Source: Acidimicrobiales bacterium (lineage in GTDB: Bacteria; Actinomycetota; Acidimicrobiia; Acidimicrobiales; UBA8592). Taken from it: DNA of 64,000 nt. The translations under genes were made by a program, and so were the position numbers. A model generated the notes under the pieces. The model was given only the letters and a program-made list of their open reading frames with translations. It was not told the origin of the DNA and did not search any database. Positions 33,743 to 43,351 of the stretch are shown here, in pieces (the first letter of the stretch is position 1; every line of letters begins with the position of its first letter). Location of the stretch: positions 1 to 64,000 of the forward strand of contig JACERY010000007.1 in assembly GCA_013912105.1 (NCBI GenBank). Reading direction: 5' to 3'.

Positions 33743-34995
33743 CGGGGCGTTACGCTCACCGGGACTGTTTCATATCCTCTAAGCGTTAGTCTGCCGCGTT
33801 GTTTTAAATCACCAGCTTGTTCAATGGTTTTGAATCGTCTGATTAAACCTGCAAACATTTCTTGTCCTTCTGTGCGTGCAAGATTAGCCCCTAAACAGTA
33901 GTGAATACCTGAAGCGAAACTCAACGGAGGTCCTTCATTCCTCCGGATGCGAAAGTCATCAGGGTTAGCAAAACGCTCAGGATCTCGATTAGCAGCGCCA
34001 ATTAATGTCACAATGTTACTTCCTTTAGGAAGCGACAATCCGGCAATTTCAGCATCTTCAAGCGCTGTTCGCCCATCAAGTTGGACAGGACTATCAAACC
34101 GAAGTATTTCTTCTATTGATGATTCGACAAGGGTGGAGTCATCCCATAAAAGATCCATTTGATCAGGATTTTCGAAGAAAGCACCTAGTCCATTTCCAAT
34201 AAGGTTCTGCGTTGTTTCCATTCCTGCAGCAAATAAAAGAATGATCGTGCTAACCACTTCTGGCTCGCTTATTCGATCACCACTTTCTTCTACTTCTATG
34301 AGCGCTGACATGAGGTCATCACGAGGACTTTCCTTCCGTTCAGCTAGTAACTGAGTAAAGTATTCATTCATTTCGATGAACGCAGCAGTTGATGCTTTTA
34401 ACTCATCTAAGGATGGTGCTGCTTCTAAAGACGCTACACCAGCTGTAACCAAGGGGCGAAAATAGTCCCAATCAGATTTAGGTACACCTACTAATTCACC
34501 GATTACGTTCACTGGTAGGAAACCAAGTATTTCCATTGCGTCCCCACCTCCATTTTCAGCAAGGTTATCAAGGCAGTCTTCAGTCAAACTTGTAATGCTT
34601 GCTCTCATTGAATCAACTCTTTTGGGAGTAAAAGCTCTACTTACTAACGCTCTTAATCTTGTGTGGTCTGGTGGGTTGAGAAACAACATAGACGGAGAAG
34701 AATCTCCCCTATTCTCACTTAGTTCTTTTCTATATGCTTTAACCTCTTCAGATTCGTCGCGAGGAAGTGCTGAACCACCTGGGCCTTCTCGATCATCTTT
34801 ACCTAATCTGTTATCCCTAAATAATGTCCGACAATCACTATACCTAGATAGGAAAATTGCCCCAGAGGAACTTTCAAAAACAGGTGACTCATCGCGTAGA
34901 CGTTTATACCAAATGGCTGGGTTAGCTATTCCTTCTTCCGTAAGGAATAAGTTAAGTAGATATTCGTCACCACTGCTCTGATTTTCAATTTCCAT
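33739..34995 (-). CDS. cytochrome P450
   Basis: 418-residue bacterial P450. The heme loop is FASGIHYCLGANLAR with the axial Cys; the I-helix oxygen-binding motif is ILLFAAGMETTQNLI; the K-helix ExxR is in EEILRFDSPVQ. Start is ATG at 34995 with GGAGG four bases upstream; a TTG at 35010 is in frame. It is a soluble monooxygenase needing ferredoxin/reductase, none of which is nearby. It is followed by the overlapping methyltransferase gene. It is clearly different from the two tandem P450s at 58062-60638. Confidence 0.94.
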   Translation of the reverse strand: MEIENQSSGDEYLLNLFLTEEGIANPAIWYKRLRDESPVFESSSGAIFLSRYSDCRTLFRDNRLGKDDREGPGGSALPRDESEEVKAYRKELSENRGDSSPSMLFLNPPDHTRLRALVSRAFTPKRVDSMRASITSLTEDCLDNLAENGGGDAMEILGFLPVNVIGELVGVPKSDWDYFRPLVTAGVASLEAAPSLDELKASTAAFIEMNEYFTQLLAERKESPRDDLMSALIEVEESGDRISEPEVVSTIILLFAAGMETTQNLIGNGLGAFFENPDQMDLLWDDSTLVESSIEEILRFDSPVQLDGRTALEDAEIAGLSLPKGSNIVTLIGAANRDPERFANPDDFRIRRNEGPPLSFASGIHYCLGANLARTEGQEMFAGLIRRFKTIEQAGDLKQRGRLTLRGYETVPVSVTPR

Positions 34996-35119
34996 ATTGC
35001 CTCCATACAAATAGTAACTACTACATCTAACTAACGAAAATTTTTTTTATATTTCTGATGACTTTGGCTAGTCTAAAAAGAGATAGAAGAGTTGTTCTCT
35101 GATAGAACGAATCGCCCCT

Positions 35120-36061
35120 ATGATTCTAAGAATGAAAATCGGTTCTAAAAATGAGAAAGTTGTTGATGGTTTACAACAACTACTCCGTGGGGTATTCATG
35201 GGGGCAGCGGACGTAGTCCCCGGAGTTTCAGGTGGAACTATTGCTTTATTATTGGGAATTTACGAAAGACTTGTTCATAATATCCATGTAACTAGTAGTG
35301 CTTGTGTGCTCTTCCTTAAAAGAGATTTACCGAGATCCAAAGAAAATTTTTCCAGAATTGAATGGAGATTCATTGTTCCATTGCTCCTAGGAATACTTGT
35401 TTCGTTTATTGGGTTTGCTCAAATTATTGAAATTATTTTAGAAGAATACCCTCGCCAAACAGCAGGGTTTTTCTTTGGTCTAGTCCTTGCTTCTATCGTT
35501 GCTGCTATTTCGATGATAGATGTGTGGAAAAACTTTTATCTTCTTTGCATACCCCTTATAGCTGCATCAGCCTTTTTCTTCTTAGGGTTACGGGCTGGCC
35601 CTATAGCAAATCCTAGTCTCATAGTTTTTTTTATCTCTGGAGCGATTGCTATCTGCGCAATGATTCTTCCAGGCATATCTGGATCTTTTCTACTCTTGAT
35701 GATGGGAATGTACGGTTCTTTAATTGAAACGGTTAATAACCGTGAATTGACGAAGCTTACGGTTTTTGCTTTTGGAGCAATTCTGTCTCTAGGGTTCTCA
35801 GCGCGAGGACTCAATTGGCTCCTCTTAAAATTTCGTGATCCTTTATTAGCTTTTCTTATTGCTTTGATGATTGGAAGTTTAAGAGTTATTTGGCCATGGC
35901 CTAACGGTGTGGGTGTTGTTAGTAGCGAAGAAAATGAGGTGGTCGAGGGTTCTATTTTAGCTTGGCCACTTTCGTTGAGTGATTTTTTTTGGCCAACGTT
36001 ATTCGGGATTATTGGATTTATTGTTGTAATGAGTATTTGGAATTTTGGAAGAACTAAATGA
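35120..36061 (+). CDS. popT: DUF368 family polyprenyl-phosphate transporter (PopT)
   Basis: 313-residue membrane protein of the DUF368 family, recently shown to be one of two families that flip undecaprenyl phosphate back across the membrane for reuse in cell-wall synthesis (PopT; the other is UptA/DedA). The two inverted half-repeats are clear: GVFMGAADVVPGVSGGTIALL and AICAMILPGISGSFLLLMMG, each in a hydrophobic context with about eight to nine membrane segments in total. It overlaps the following lipid kinase gene by four bases. The role is from family knowledge; not tested here. Confidence 0.9.
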   Translation: MILRMKIGSKNEKVVDGLQQLLRGVFMGAADVVPGVSGGTIALLLGIYERLVHNIHVTSSACVLFLKRDLPRSKENFSRIEWRFIVPLLLGILVSFIGFAQIIEIILEEYPRQTAGFFFGLVLASIVAAISMIDVWKNFYLLCIPLIAASAFFFLGLRAGPIANPSLIVFFISGAIAICAMILPGISGSFLLLMMGMYGSLIETVNNRELTKLTVFAFGAILSLGFSARGLNWLLLKFRDPLLAFLIALMIGSLRVIWPWPNGVGVVSSEENEVVEGSILAWPLSLSDFFWPTLFGIIGFIVVMSIWNFGRTK

Positions 36062-36933
36062 TGGTGCATTTATTAATAAGCTCTTTTTCAAGAAAAGGTA
36101 AAGGTCGTGAGAGCACTGAAGTGATTCTCGAGAAATTTGGTGATCTTGGTGTAGAAGTTACCCTTATCGAAGGTGAAACGCTTACCGATATTGATGTGAA
36201 ACTACGTGATTTAGTTAGTAATGGTATTGAGCGAATAGTTGTCGCTGGCGGCGATGGAATGATTCACTCTGCTATTCAGGCTGTTGCACAATCAGAGACA
36301 ATTCTTGGATTCATACCAATTGGAACTGGTAATGATTTTTGCAGGTCCTTGGGATACCCCATGGATATAGCGCAAGCTATTGAAAGGTCGCTTGGCGATG
36401 ATTATTTAACTGACTTACTTCGAATTAATGGTCGATGGGCGGCATCTGTTGTGACTTTTGGGTTTTCTGGAGACGTAAATACAAAAGCAGAAGCACTGAA
36501 ATGGCCTAATGGCCCGAGCCGCTATACCCTAGCTACTCTTGCGGTTCTTCCCTCTCTCAAAAGTCAAGTAGTTGAATTAGTAATTGATGATGTTCCCGTA
36601 AGCCTAAATCTCTGCCTGTCTAATATTGCTAATACAAGTGATTTCGGAGGTGGCATGAAAATTGCTCCATCAGCAAATGCATTTGATGGAATCGCTGATA
36701 TGACATTTGTTTCAAAGATCAGTCGTTTGGAATTACTTCGTTTCTTTCGGAAAGTATTTAGTGGTTCTCATATGGAGCACCCAAAAGTTATAGGTATGAG
36801 AGGTAAAAGAATTGAGATTATTTCTAGTGGAATAGATCTATGGGCTGATGGTGAGTTAATCGGATGTTCTCCAACTGTAGTTGAGTTAGTTCCTAAGGCG
36901 ATTCGATTAGCTGGTTCCAAAGGTAATCTGTAG
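36058..36933 (+). CDS. diacylglycerol kinase catalytic domain (lipid kinase) protein
   Basis: 291-residue soluble lipid kinase of the DagK/YegS family. ATP-binding landmarks are VVAGGDGMIHSAIQAV and LGFIPIGTGNDFCRSLGYPMD; the C-terminal beta domain has NIANTSDFGGGMKIAPSANAFDG and LWADGELIG. It phosphorylates a lipid alcohol such as diacylglycerol; in an operon with popT, undecaprenol or another lipid carrier is also conceivable. Overlaps popT by four bases and precedes the SCP2 gene by two. Confidence 0.9.
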   Translation: MMVHLLISSFSRKGKGRESTEVILEKFGDLGVEVTLIEGETLTDIDVKLRDLVSNGIERIVVAGGDGMIHSAIQAVAQSETILGFIPIGTGNDFCRSLGYPMDIAQAIERSLGDDYLTDLLRINGRWAASVVTFGFSGDVNTKAEALKWPNGPSRYTLATLAVLPSLKSQVVELVIDDVPVSLNLCLSNIANTSDFGGGMKIAPSANAFDGIADMTFVSKISRLELLRFFRKVFSGSHMEHPKVIGMRGKRIEIISSGIDLWADGELIGCSPTVVELVPKAIRLAGSKGNL

Positions 36934-36935
36934 TT

Positions 36936-37271
36936 ATGGAAGTTTTTAAGCAAAATTGGGTTGCTGAACTACAAAAGAATATTAGCAACACCCTCTCCGA
37001 CATATCAGGTATGGAATTGACAACCCAATACGTGATTAATAATGAATCAGGGGATAACGAATGTTTCTTTTTTGAATTAGCAGGAAACCAAGTATCTATT
37101 TCAAATGGGACTTTAGACTCACCCGATATGATATTTACGCTTGATAGTGGTGTTGCTTCGTTAATTAATTCCGGAGAGCTAACAACCGAAGAAGCTTTTT
37201 TAAGAGGTCTTCTTCAATTTGATGGGGATGTAGCAAAACTTATTGATATTTTTTCAAAAATTAATCAGTGA
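36936..37271 (+). CDS. SCP2 sterol-binding domain protein
   Basis: 111-residue protein consisting of one SCP2 lipid-binding domain. Family features are the run YVINNESGDNECFFFELAGNQ, PDMIFTLDSGVASLINSGELTTEEAFLRGLLQFDGD and the C-terminal KLIDIFSKI. SCP2 domains hold hydrophobic ligands such as acyl-CoA or isoprenoids. It follows the lipid kinase by two bases, making a popT-kinase-SCP2 transcription unit; it may carry the kinase's lipid. The next gene converges after 13 bases. Confidence 0.85.
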   Translation: MEVFKQNWVAELQKNISNTLSDISGMELTTQYVINNESGDNECFFFELAGNQVSISNGTLDSPDMIFTLDSGVASLINSGELTTEEAFLRGLLQFDGDVAKLIDIFSKINQ

Positions 37272-37284
37272 ATTGTGAATTTCG

Positions 37285-38274
37285 TTATATTAAACCAAGT
37301 TCGGAGACTGTATCTCTTTCTGAAACCAGTTCATCCGCTGAAGCATCAATTCTGCCTCTGCTAAAATCAACGAGATCTAATCCTTGGACTATTGAATAAT
37401 CGCCATCAGCACAAGTTACAGGGAATGATGAAATAATTCCTTCAGGAATTCCATAACTTCCATCTGATGGAATAGCCATGGAAACCCAATCGCCTTCAGG
37501 AGTTCCAAGTTCCCAATCTCGCATATGGTCGATTGCAGCATTCGCCGCTGAAGCCGCTGAGGAAGCTCCTCTTGCTTTGATAATGGCTGCACCACGCTGT
37601 TGTACTGTAGGAATAAAATCATTCTCCAACCATTGTTGATCATTGATTGTCTCTGCTACAGAATTTCCATTGACCTCGCAGTTGAAAAGATCAGGGTATT
37701 GAGTTGCAGAATGGTTACCCCAAATAGTCATTTTTTTTACTGAATCTACTGGAACGCCAAGTTTAGAAGCCACTTGACTTTTTGCTCTATTGTGATCAAG
37801 TCGAGTCATGGCAGTAAATTGTCGAGAGTTAAGTCCTGCCGCTGAAGATTGAGCGATTAATGCATTTGTATTCGCTGGGTTTCCAACAACTAAAACCTTG
37901 ATATTAGAGTTAGCGTGATCTGCCATCGCTTTGCCTTGAGGGCCAAAAATACCGCCGTTAGCTTCAAGGAGATCCGCTCTCTCCATCCCATCTTTTCTAG
38001 GCATAGCTCCTACAAGAAGCGCGTAATCGCTTTCAGTAAATGCAACGTTTGCATCATCTGTTTTGACTACGTTTTCAAGAAGAGGGAATGCGCAATCATC
38101 AAGTTCCATGTGCACGCCATCTAGTGCCCCTAACGCAGGAGTTATCTCTAACAAACGCAGAATTACTGGCTGATCCGGCCCAAGCATTTGACCACTTGCT
38201 ATTCGGAACAGGAGTGCATATCCAATTTGTCCTGCAGCTCCAGTGATAGTCACATTTACCGGTTTTTTACTCAT
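37285..38274 (-). CDS. mdh: malate dehydrogenase
   Basis: 329-residue NAD-dependent malate dehydrogenase. Cofactor loop is [21 protein letters not shown]; the active-site loop is [20 protein letters not shown] with both arginines; [14 protein letters not shown] and [14 protein letters not shown] are followed by the catalytic His in [12 protein letters not shown]. The ATG at 38274 is chosen because AAGGAGG lies six bases upstream. It oxidises malate to oxaloacetate in the TCA cycle, alongside sdhCAB, icd and sucCD in this window. Confidence 0.97.
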   Translation of the reverse strand: MSKKPVNVTITGAAGQIGYALLFRIASGQMLGPDQPVILRLLEITPALGALDGVHMELDDCAFPLLENVVKTDDANVAFTESDYALLVGAMPRKDGMERADLLEANGGIFGPQGKAMADHANSNIKVLVVGNPANTNALIAQSSAAGLNSRQFTAMTRLDHNRAKSQVASKLGVPVDSVKKMTIWGNHSATQYPDLFNCEVNGNSVAETINDQQWLENDFIPTVQQRGAAIIKARGASSAASAANAAIDHMRDWELGTPEGDWVSMAIPSDGSYGIPEGIISSFPVTCADGDYSIVQGLDLVDFSRGRIDASADELVSERDTVSELGLI

Positions 38275-38356
38275 TTGAGCCTCCTTAGTACACATGCGAG
38301 ATTACCTAATAGACAGCACCTATTGGCTAATCCTCAACAGGGTTAGTCAAATTTCG

Positions 38357-40207
38357 TTAAACGCTTTGGGTATTGCCTATCCAACTTTTATACAAGTTTG
38401 CATAAACACCATCTTGTTGTGAAAGCCAGTGATGACTGCCTATTTCCACGATATGACCTTTATCAAAAACGATTACCATATCGGATCTTTCGGCTGTGCT
38501 TAAGCGATGCGCAACAGATATGGTCGTTCGTCCCTGAGAGAGTTGATCTAAAGCAGATACAAGTGCGACTTCAGTTTCAGGATCTACAGCACTTGTTGCT
38601 TCATCAAGTATAAGTAATCCAGGATTAGCGAGCTGAGCTCGGGCTAATGCTACTAATTGTCTTTCCCCGACCGAGAGACGCTCTCCACGAGGCCCTGTTT
38701 GGGTGTTAACGCCATTTGGCAATTTCTGCACCCACCAGCTAAGTCCAAGTGATTCGAACGCCTTCATTACATCTTCTTCGTTAGAATCTGGCTTTCCAAA
38801 TAGAACGTTGTCGTAAATTGTTTGGTCAAAGAGAAAACCATCTTGAGGAACCATTTGTATTGATTCATGACGAGATGTCATTTCAATACTTTCTAAAGGT
38901 AAGCCGTTGACTTTTATAGTGCCCGATATTGGATCTGCTAACCGAGCTAAGAGCTTTACAAATGTAGTTTTTCCTGAACCGGTTTCGCCTACAACGGCGA
39001 CGTTACTTCCAGCAGGAATAAGAACGTTAATGTCGTGGAGGACTTGATCACCAGTACGGTAACTGAAAGATAATTGGTCAACACGTATTTCAAGAGGCCC
39101 TTTTGAAAGTTCTCTTCCATTACTAGGTTCAATGACTTCAATCGGAACGTCTAGGACTGAAATGATTTTCCACCAGCCAGCAAGTGCCGTTTGGGTTTGA
39201 TCTAATACTTCACCCAATTCCCAGATAGGAGCAACGAGAATAGTTGTTAAAAAAACGAAAGCAATCATTTCGCCAGACGTCAAACCAATATCAGGACCTA
39301 GAAGTGAGCCAACGACAATTACTCCTGCAATAGCTAGAGCGCTAAAAGCATCCATGACTGGGGCAAGTAATGCAAAAAATTTGTGAGCTTTAATCTGACG
39401 TTTGTATTGCGATTGATTAGCTTTCTCTAATTTTTTTCGAACTGACTCTTCGTAACCGTATGAACGAATTACAGGAGCAGCAGTAATTGCTTCTGATGCT
39501 TCTCCCATCGTTTCAGAAACAGCTTCTCGGACATCTCTATACTTAATAAATTGTTGCCGTTGGATTGCTTTTAGTATCGGAATAATTGGAATGTATATTG
39601 CGATTACGGCAATCGTTAGTTGCCAGCTGTAGATCGCCATGACAAGAAGGGTTCCTAGAATTATTACCGAATCCACTATCCACGCTATTGCTCCCCACTG
39701 GGCAAATTGAGAAAGGGTTTCAATATCACTTGTTACTCGTGCTGTCAGTATCCCTTTTCGAGCCTCTTGATGATCAGCTAAACTAAGTTTTTGTAAATGC
39801 CTGAAAACTCTAATGCGAAGTTCCAGAATTGTTGTTTCAGCAACTTTAACTAAACGGTTGTAGGTTGCTCTCTGTGCAAACACGACAAAAGTTATTATGC
39901 CAATAGCAATCGAGCAAGAAATGTAGATAAAACCTGTTCTCAAACCATTTCCGTTGTTGAGTCCTTGATCTAATATCTGTTGGATAAGAATTGGGATTGC
40001 TAGTGAACCTGCTGCGACGATTAAAGCCATCATTACTGTAAGGGCAGCTCCGGAACGTAACTCTGGGCTAACTTCAAGACCTCTACGAAGAACTTCGAGA
40101 GCACCCGTTTTTTCATCACTTTCATCGTTATCAATTTGAGTGATAGCTTGAGCGTCTTGACCTACTTCACCCCTAGTGGATCTTCTTATGAAACGCTGTT
40201 GTTTCAT
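38357..40207 (-). CDS. ABC exporter half-transporter (subunit B)
   Basis: 616-residue half-transporter with an N-terminal six-helix membrane domain (residues about 45-350) and a C-terminal ATPase. Walker A GETGSGKTT, signature LSVGERQLVALAR, Walker B LLILDEATSAVDPE, H-loop SVAHRLST. The signature reads LSVGE rather than LSGGQ, while its partner keeps LSGGQ. It overlaps the upstream exporter gene by four bases, so the two chains probably form a heterodimer like BmrCD/TM287-288, in which one ATP site is weak. Drug, lipid or peptide export is possible. Confidence 0.92.
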   Translation of the reverse strand: MKQQRFIRRSTRGEVGQDAQAITQIDNDESDEKTGALEVLRRGLEVSPELRSGAALTVMMALIVAAGSLAIPILIQQILDQGLNNGNGLRTGFIYISCSIAIGIITFVVFAQRATYNRLVKVAETTILELRIRVFRHLQKLSLADHQEARKGILTARVTSDIETLSQFAQWGAIAWIVDSVIILGTLLVMAIYSWQLTIAVIAIYIPIIPILKAIQRQQFIKYRDVREAVSETMGEASEAITAAPVIRSYGYEESVRKKLEKANQSQYKRQIKAHKFFALLAPVMDAFSALAIAGVIVVGSLLGPDIGLTSGEMIAFVFLTTILVAPIWELGEVLDQTQTALAGWWKIISVLDVPIEVIEPSNGRELSKGPLEIRVDQLSFSYRTGDQVLHDINVLIPAGSNVAVVGETGSGKTTFVKLLARLADPISGTIKVNGLPLESIEMTSRHESIQMVPQDGFLFDQTIYDNVLFGKPDSNEEDVMKAFESLGLSWWVQKLPNGVNTQTGPRGERLSVGERQLVALARAQLANPGLLILDEATSAVDPETEVALVSALDQLSQGRTTISVAHRLSTAERSDMVIVFDKGHIVEIGSHHWLSQQDGVYANLYKSWIGNTQSV

Positions 40208-41988
40208 CGGATTGTTCCATTTATTTCGTACGCTTTGATGAGTGTGGAGTACGATTTTGATTCCATAAGTTCTTCATGGGTTCCAGTTCCTTCTACTTTT
40301 CCTTTATTCAGGAAGATAACCCGATCGGCGAGTTTAATGGTTGACAATCGATGAGCAACGATAAGTAGTGACACATCTGAATGCAAGCGAAGGTTATTTA
40401 ATATTTTCTTTTCTATGACTGGGTCAACTGATGAAGTTGAGTCATCGAGGAAGATGATTTTGGGTTCCCCTACTAATGCTCTTGCAAGTGTAATTCGTTG
40501 ACGTTGCCCTCCAGAGAGGCTAACTCCTCGTTCACCTAAAACAGTATTGATTCCTTCAGGAAGATGTTCAACAAACTCAAGGGCCTGTGCAGTTTCAAGA
40601 GCAGCGCGAATATCGTTTTCTTCAAAATCTCTGCCTAGAAGAATATTTTCTTTAACTGTGTCTGCAAAAAGAAAAGACTCTTGGAATGCAACAGCGAGTA
40701 TCTGATTTTTTTGCTGTGCTTGTATTTCCTCTAATCGCATATCTCCTAACAGAACGTGACCCGCTGTAGGTTTTTGTAAACCTCCGATCATGTCGGCAAT
40801 GGTTGATTTACCTACACCAGTTGGCCCAACAAGAGCTACTATTTCACCAGGTTCAATAGTGAAATTGATATTGTCGAGGATTAATTGATCACCGTATCGT
40901 GCTTCAAGGCCTTTAATTTCTAATTTAAGTGACTCGTTGGTAGTTGTTTTTGTTCCAAAAGAGTTTTTCATCGGATTTTCTAGTTCAAGGATTTCATCAA
41001 TCCTGTCTAACGCAACTACTGATCTAGGAAGCTCCTCAAAGAAAATACCTGCTATCCGCATCGGAAACGCAAGAATTCCGAATAAGGCGATTGCACTTAC
41101 AAGTTCTCCTATAGTTAATGATCCTTTATCAATAAGCCAAGTACCAATCATGAGTAAGGCAATAACACCAAAATTTGGTAATGCAAAAATAGCTGGTTCA
41201 AAGATTGCTCGGAGCCTTCCAACGCTAATCCTATGTTTCCGAATTTGGCTAGCAGATTCTCTAAGTCGTTGGACTTCTGCTTCACTTCGACCTAACGATT
41301 TTATGACGAGAATGCCATCAAAACTCTCATGAACTAAGCCAGATGTACTCCCGACAGATTCCTGAACTGCAGATGCAGGAGTAACAACTCGCTTTGAGTA
41401 AGACTGATTCATTCCTGCAAGTAGCGGAAAAAGAACTAACGCTATACAAGCAATAGTTGGATGAATGAGAAAAAGATTAAGTAGGGCAATTATGGATAAG
41501 AACAATGTACCTACAGTGAAAGCTAAAGGCATTAAAGCTAATGATGCGATCATCATGTCATTGTCTGCATGAGCTAAAAGTTCCCCAGCCGATTTTCTTC
41601 GATGGAATGACATTGGAAGATCTAAGTATTGATTAAAAAGTTGACGTCTCCAAACTAGTTCGGTCCCATAACGAGCTCCAGCGAGAAAGTACCGTCGGAG
41701 GAAAGCACCTAATCCTCGCGATAAACCTACTGAAATAATAACTATAAAAACAATCCATAATTCCGTATGGTCTAGGGAATCACGATCTAAATTCGGGATT
41801 ATTATTTCATCGGTGGCGTGACCTAAAACGCGAGTCAAAGCTACTGCTGATATTGAGAATAGGCATGCACCTGCGATTGCTACTACATGTGAAACTGGGC
41901 GTATTCTAAAAGAACGTCTAATCAGATTTAACCCACGTCTGAAATAACGCTCTTGGGGAATTTCTTTCTGTCTGGCCGAAGTATCCAT
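40204..41988 (-). CDS. ABC exporter half-transporter (subunit A)
   Basis: 594-residue half-transporter: membrane domain from about residue 30 to 320, then an ATPase domain with Walker A GPTGVGKST, signature LSGGQRQRITLARAL, Walker B IIFLDDSTSSVDP and H-loop VAHRLST. In Walker B the residue after Asp is Asp rather than the usual catalytic Glu (LDDSTS), the mark of a degenerate ATP site in heterodimeric exporters. Its partner at 38357-40207 keeps Glu (LDEATS). Translationally coupled with it. Substrate unknown. Confidence 0.92.
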   Translation of the reverse strand: MDTSARQKEIPQERYFRRGLNLIRRSFRIRPVSHVVAIAGACLFSISAVALTRVLGHATDEIIIPNLDRDSLDHTELWIVFIVIISVGLSRGLGAFLRRYFLAGARYGTELVWRRQLFNQYLDLPMSFHRRKSAGELLAHADNDMMIASLALMPLAFTVGTLFLSIIALLNLFLIHPTIACIALVLFPLLAGMNQSYSKRVVTPASAVQESVGSTSGLVHESFDGILVIKSLGRSEAEVQRLRESASQIRKHRISVGRLRAIFEPAIFALPNFGVIALLMIGTWLIDKGSLTIGELVSAIALFGILAFPMRIAGIFFEELPRSVVALDRIDEILELENPMKNSFGTKTTTNESLKLEIKGLEARYGDQLILDNINFTIEPGEIVALVGPTGVGKSTIADMIGGLQKPTAGHVLLGDMRLEEIQAQQKNQILAVAFQESFLFADTVKENILLGRDFEENDIRAALETAQALEFVEHLPEGINTVLGERGVSLSGGQRQRITLARALVGEPKIIFLDDSTSSVDPVIEKKILNNLRLHSDVSLLIVAHRLSTIKLADRVIFLNKGKVEGTGTHEELMESKSYSTLIKAYEINGTIR

Positions 41989-42086
41989 TCAATTAGCCAT
42001 CTACGTTCTCTTGATTCTTTGGGGTTGTGCGCTCAGATATCTCTGTTGTGAAGCAAAGAGATAATACTCGTTATTGGAGAGCGAGA

Positions 42087-43283
42087 TTAGAGTCGATCAA
42101 CTATTGCCGAAGCAAATTCTGAGCATTTTACCTCGGTGGCTCCATCCATAAGTCGAGCAAAATCGTATGTAACAATTTTTTCACCGATCGTGCGCTCAAC
42201 TGCATTTATTATGTCATCCGCTGCGTCTCTCCAGCCGAGATGTTCAAACATAAGAACACCGGACAAAAGAACAGACGAAGGGTTGACTTTATCTTGACCA
42301 GCGTACTTAGGCGCAGTTCCATGGGTAGCTTCAAATATTCCGTGACCTGTAACATAATTAATGTTTGCTCCAGGAGCTATACCTATCCCACCAACCTGTG
42401 CTGCAAGAGCGTCAGAAAGATAGTCCCCATTGAGATTCATAGTCGCTATGACATCAAATTCTGAAGGTCTTGTTAGAACCTGCTGAAGTGCTATATCGGC
42501 TATTGCATCTTGAACGAGTATCTTATCTCCGGGATCTCCGCCACAATCGTCCCAACCTACAGCTACATCGCTGAATTCTTCTTGGACAAGTTCGTATCCC
42601 CATTTCTGAAATGCGCCTTCGGTGTATTTCATAATGTTTCCTTTATGAACCCAATGCACGTTCTTTCTGCCTCTATCAACGGCGTATTTAAGAGCAGCAC
42701 GTTGTAATCTTTGAGACCCAGTTCGCGAGACAGGTTTGATACCAATTCCCGAATCTTCACGAATATCTCTTCCGAATATTTCACTTATCATCTCAATAAG
42801 TTTTGCTGCTTCAGGTGAACCTGCTTCTGCTTCGATTCCTGCATAAATATCTTCTGTATTCTCTCTAAAAATAACCATATCTACGAGTTCCGGTTGCTTT
42901 ACAGGAGATGGAACACCTTCAAACCATCGAACTGGACGAAGGCATACATACAAATCTAAAAGTTGTCTGATAGCTACGTTGAGGCTTCTGAAGCCTCCAC
43001 CAATTGGGGTTGTAAGCGGTCCCTTTATCCCAATGAGGTATTCTTGAAAAGTATCTATGGTCGCTTGCGGAAGCCAGTCGCCTGTTTCATCGAAAGCTTT
43101 TTCACCTGCAAGAACTTCTACCCATTCAATAGTTCTACCGTATTTGTTTGCTGCAGCATCAAGTACAAGTTTTGCTGCCGGCCAAATATCTATTCCAGTT
43201 CCATCACCTTCAATAAAAGGAATAATTGGATTATCAGAAACATTTAGCGTGTGATCGTCGTTGATTGTTATTTTGTCTGCCAT
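42087..43283 (-). CDS. icd: isocitrate dehydrogenase (NADP-type)
   Basis: 398-residue homodimeric isocitrate dehydrogenase of the E. coli type. Substrate-binding segments are [23 protein letters not shown] (with the regulatory Ser of GGGFRSLN) and [60 protein letters not shown] and the coenzyme site [20 protein letters not shown] follow. It produces 2-oxoglutarate and NADPH. Complete; monocistronic with about 100-base and 70-base spacers. Confidence 0.96.
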   Translation of the reverse strand: MADKITINDDHTLNVSDNPIIPFIEGDGTGIDIWPAAKLVLDAAANKYGRTIEWVEVLAGEKAFDETGDWLPQATIDTFQEYLIGIKGPLTTPIGGGFRSLNVAIRQLLDLYVCLRPVRWFEGVPSPVKQPELVDMVIFRENTEDIYAGIEAEAGSPEAAKLIEMISEIFGRDIREDSGIGIKPVSRTGSQRLQRAALKYAVDRGRKNVHWVHKGNIMKYTEGAFQKWGYELVQEEFSDVAVGWDDCGGDPGDKILVQDAIADIALQQVLTRPSEFDVIATMNLNGDYLSDALAAQVGGIGIAPGANINYVTGHGIFEATHGTAPKYAGQDKVNPSSVLLSGVLMFEHLGWRDAADDIINAVERTIGEKIVTYDFARLMDGATEVKCSEFASAIVDRL

Positions 43284-43351
43284 ATAGCACGAGTCTAGGG
43301 CAAAGTTGGAAAGTTACTTAAATGCAGAAGAAAAAACTCTTTAATTGCTTA

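Noticed and set aside
35536-36069. Minus-strand ORF of 177 codons opposite popT.
   Set aside because: It lies opposite a well-supported membrane protein gene; its composition is that of an antisense frame.
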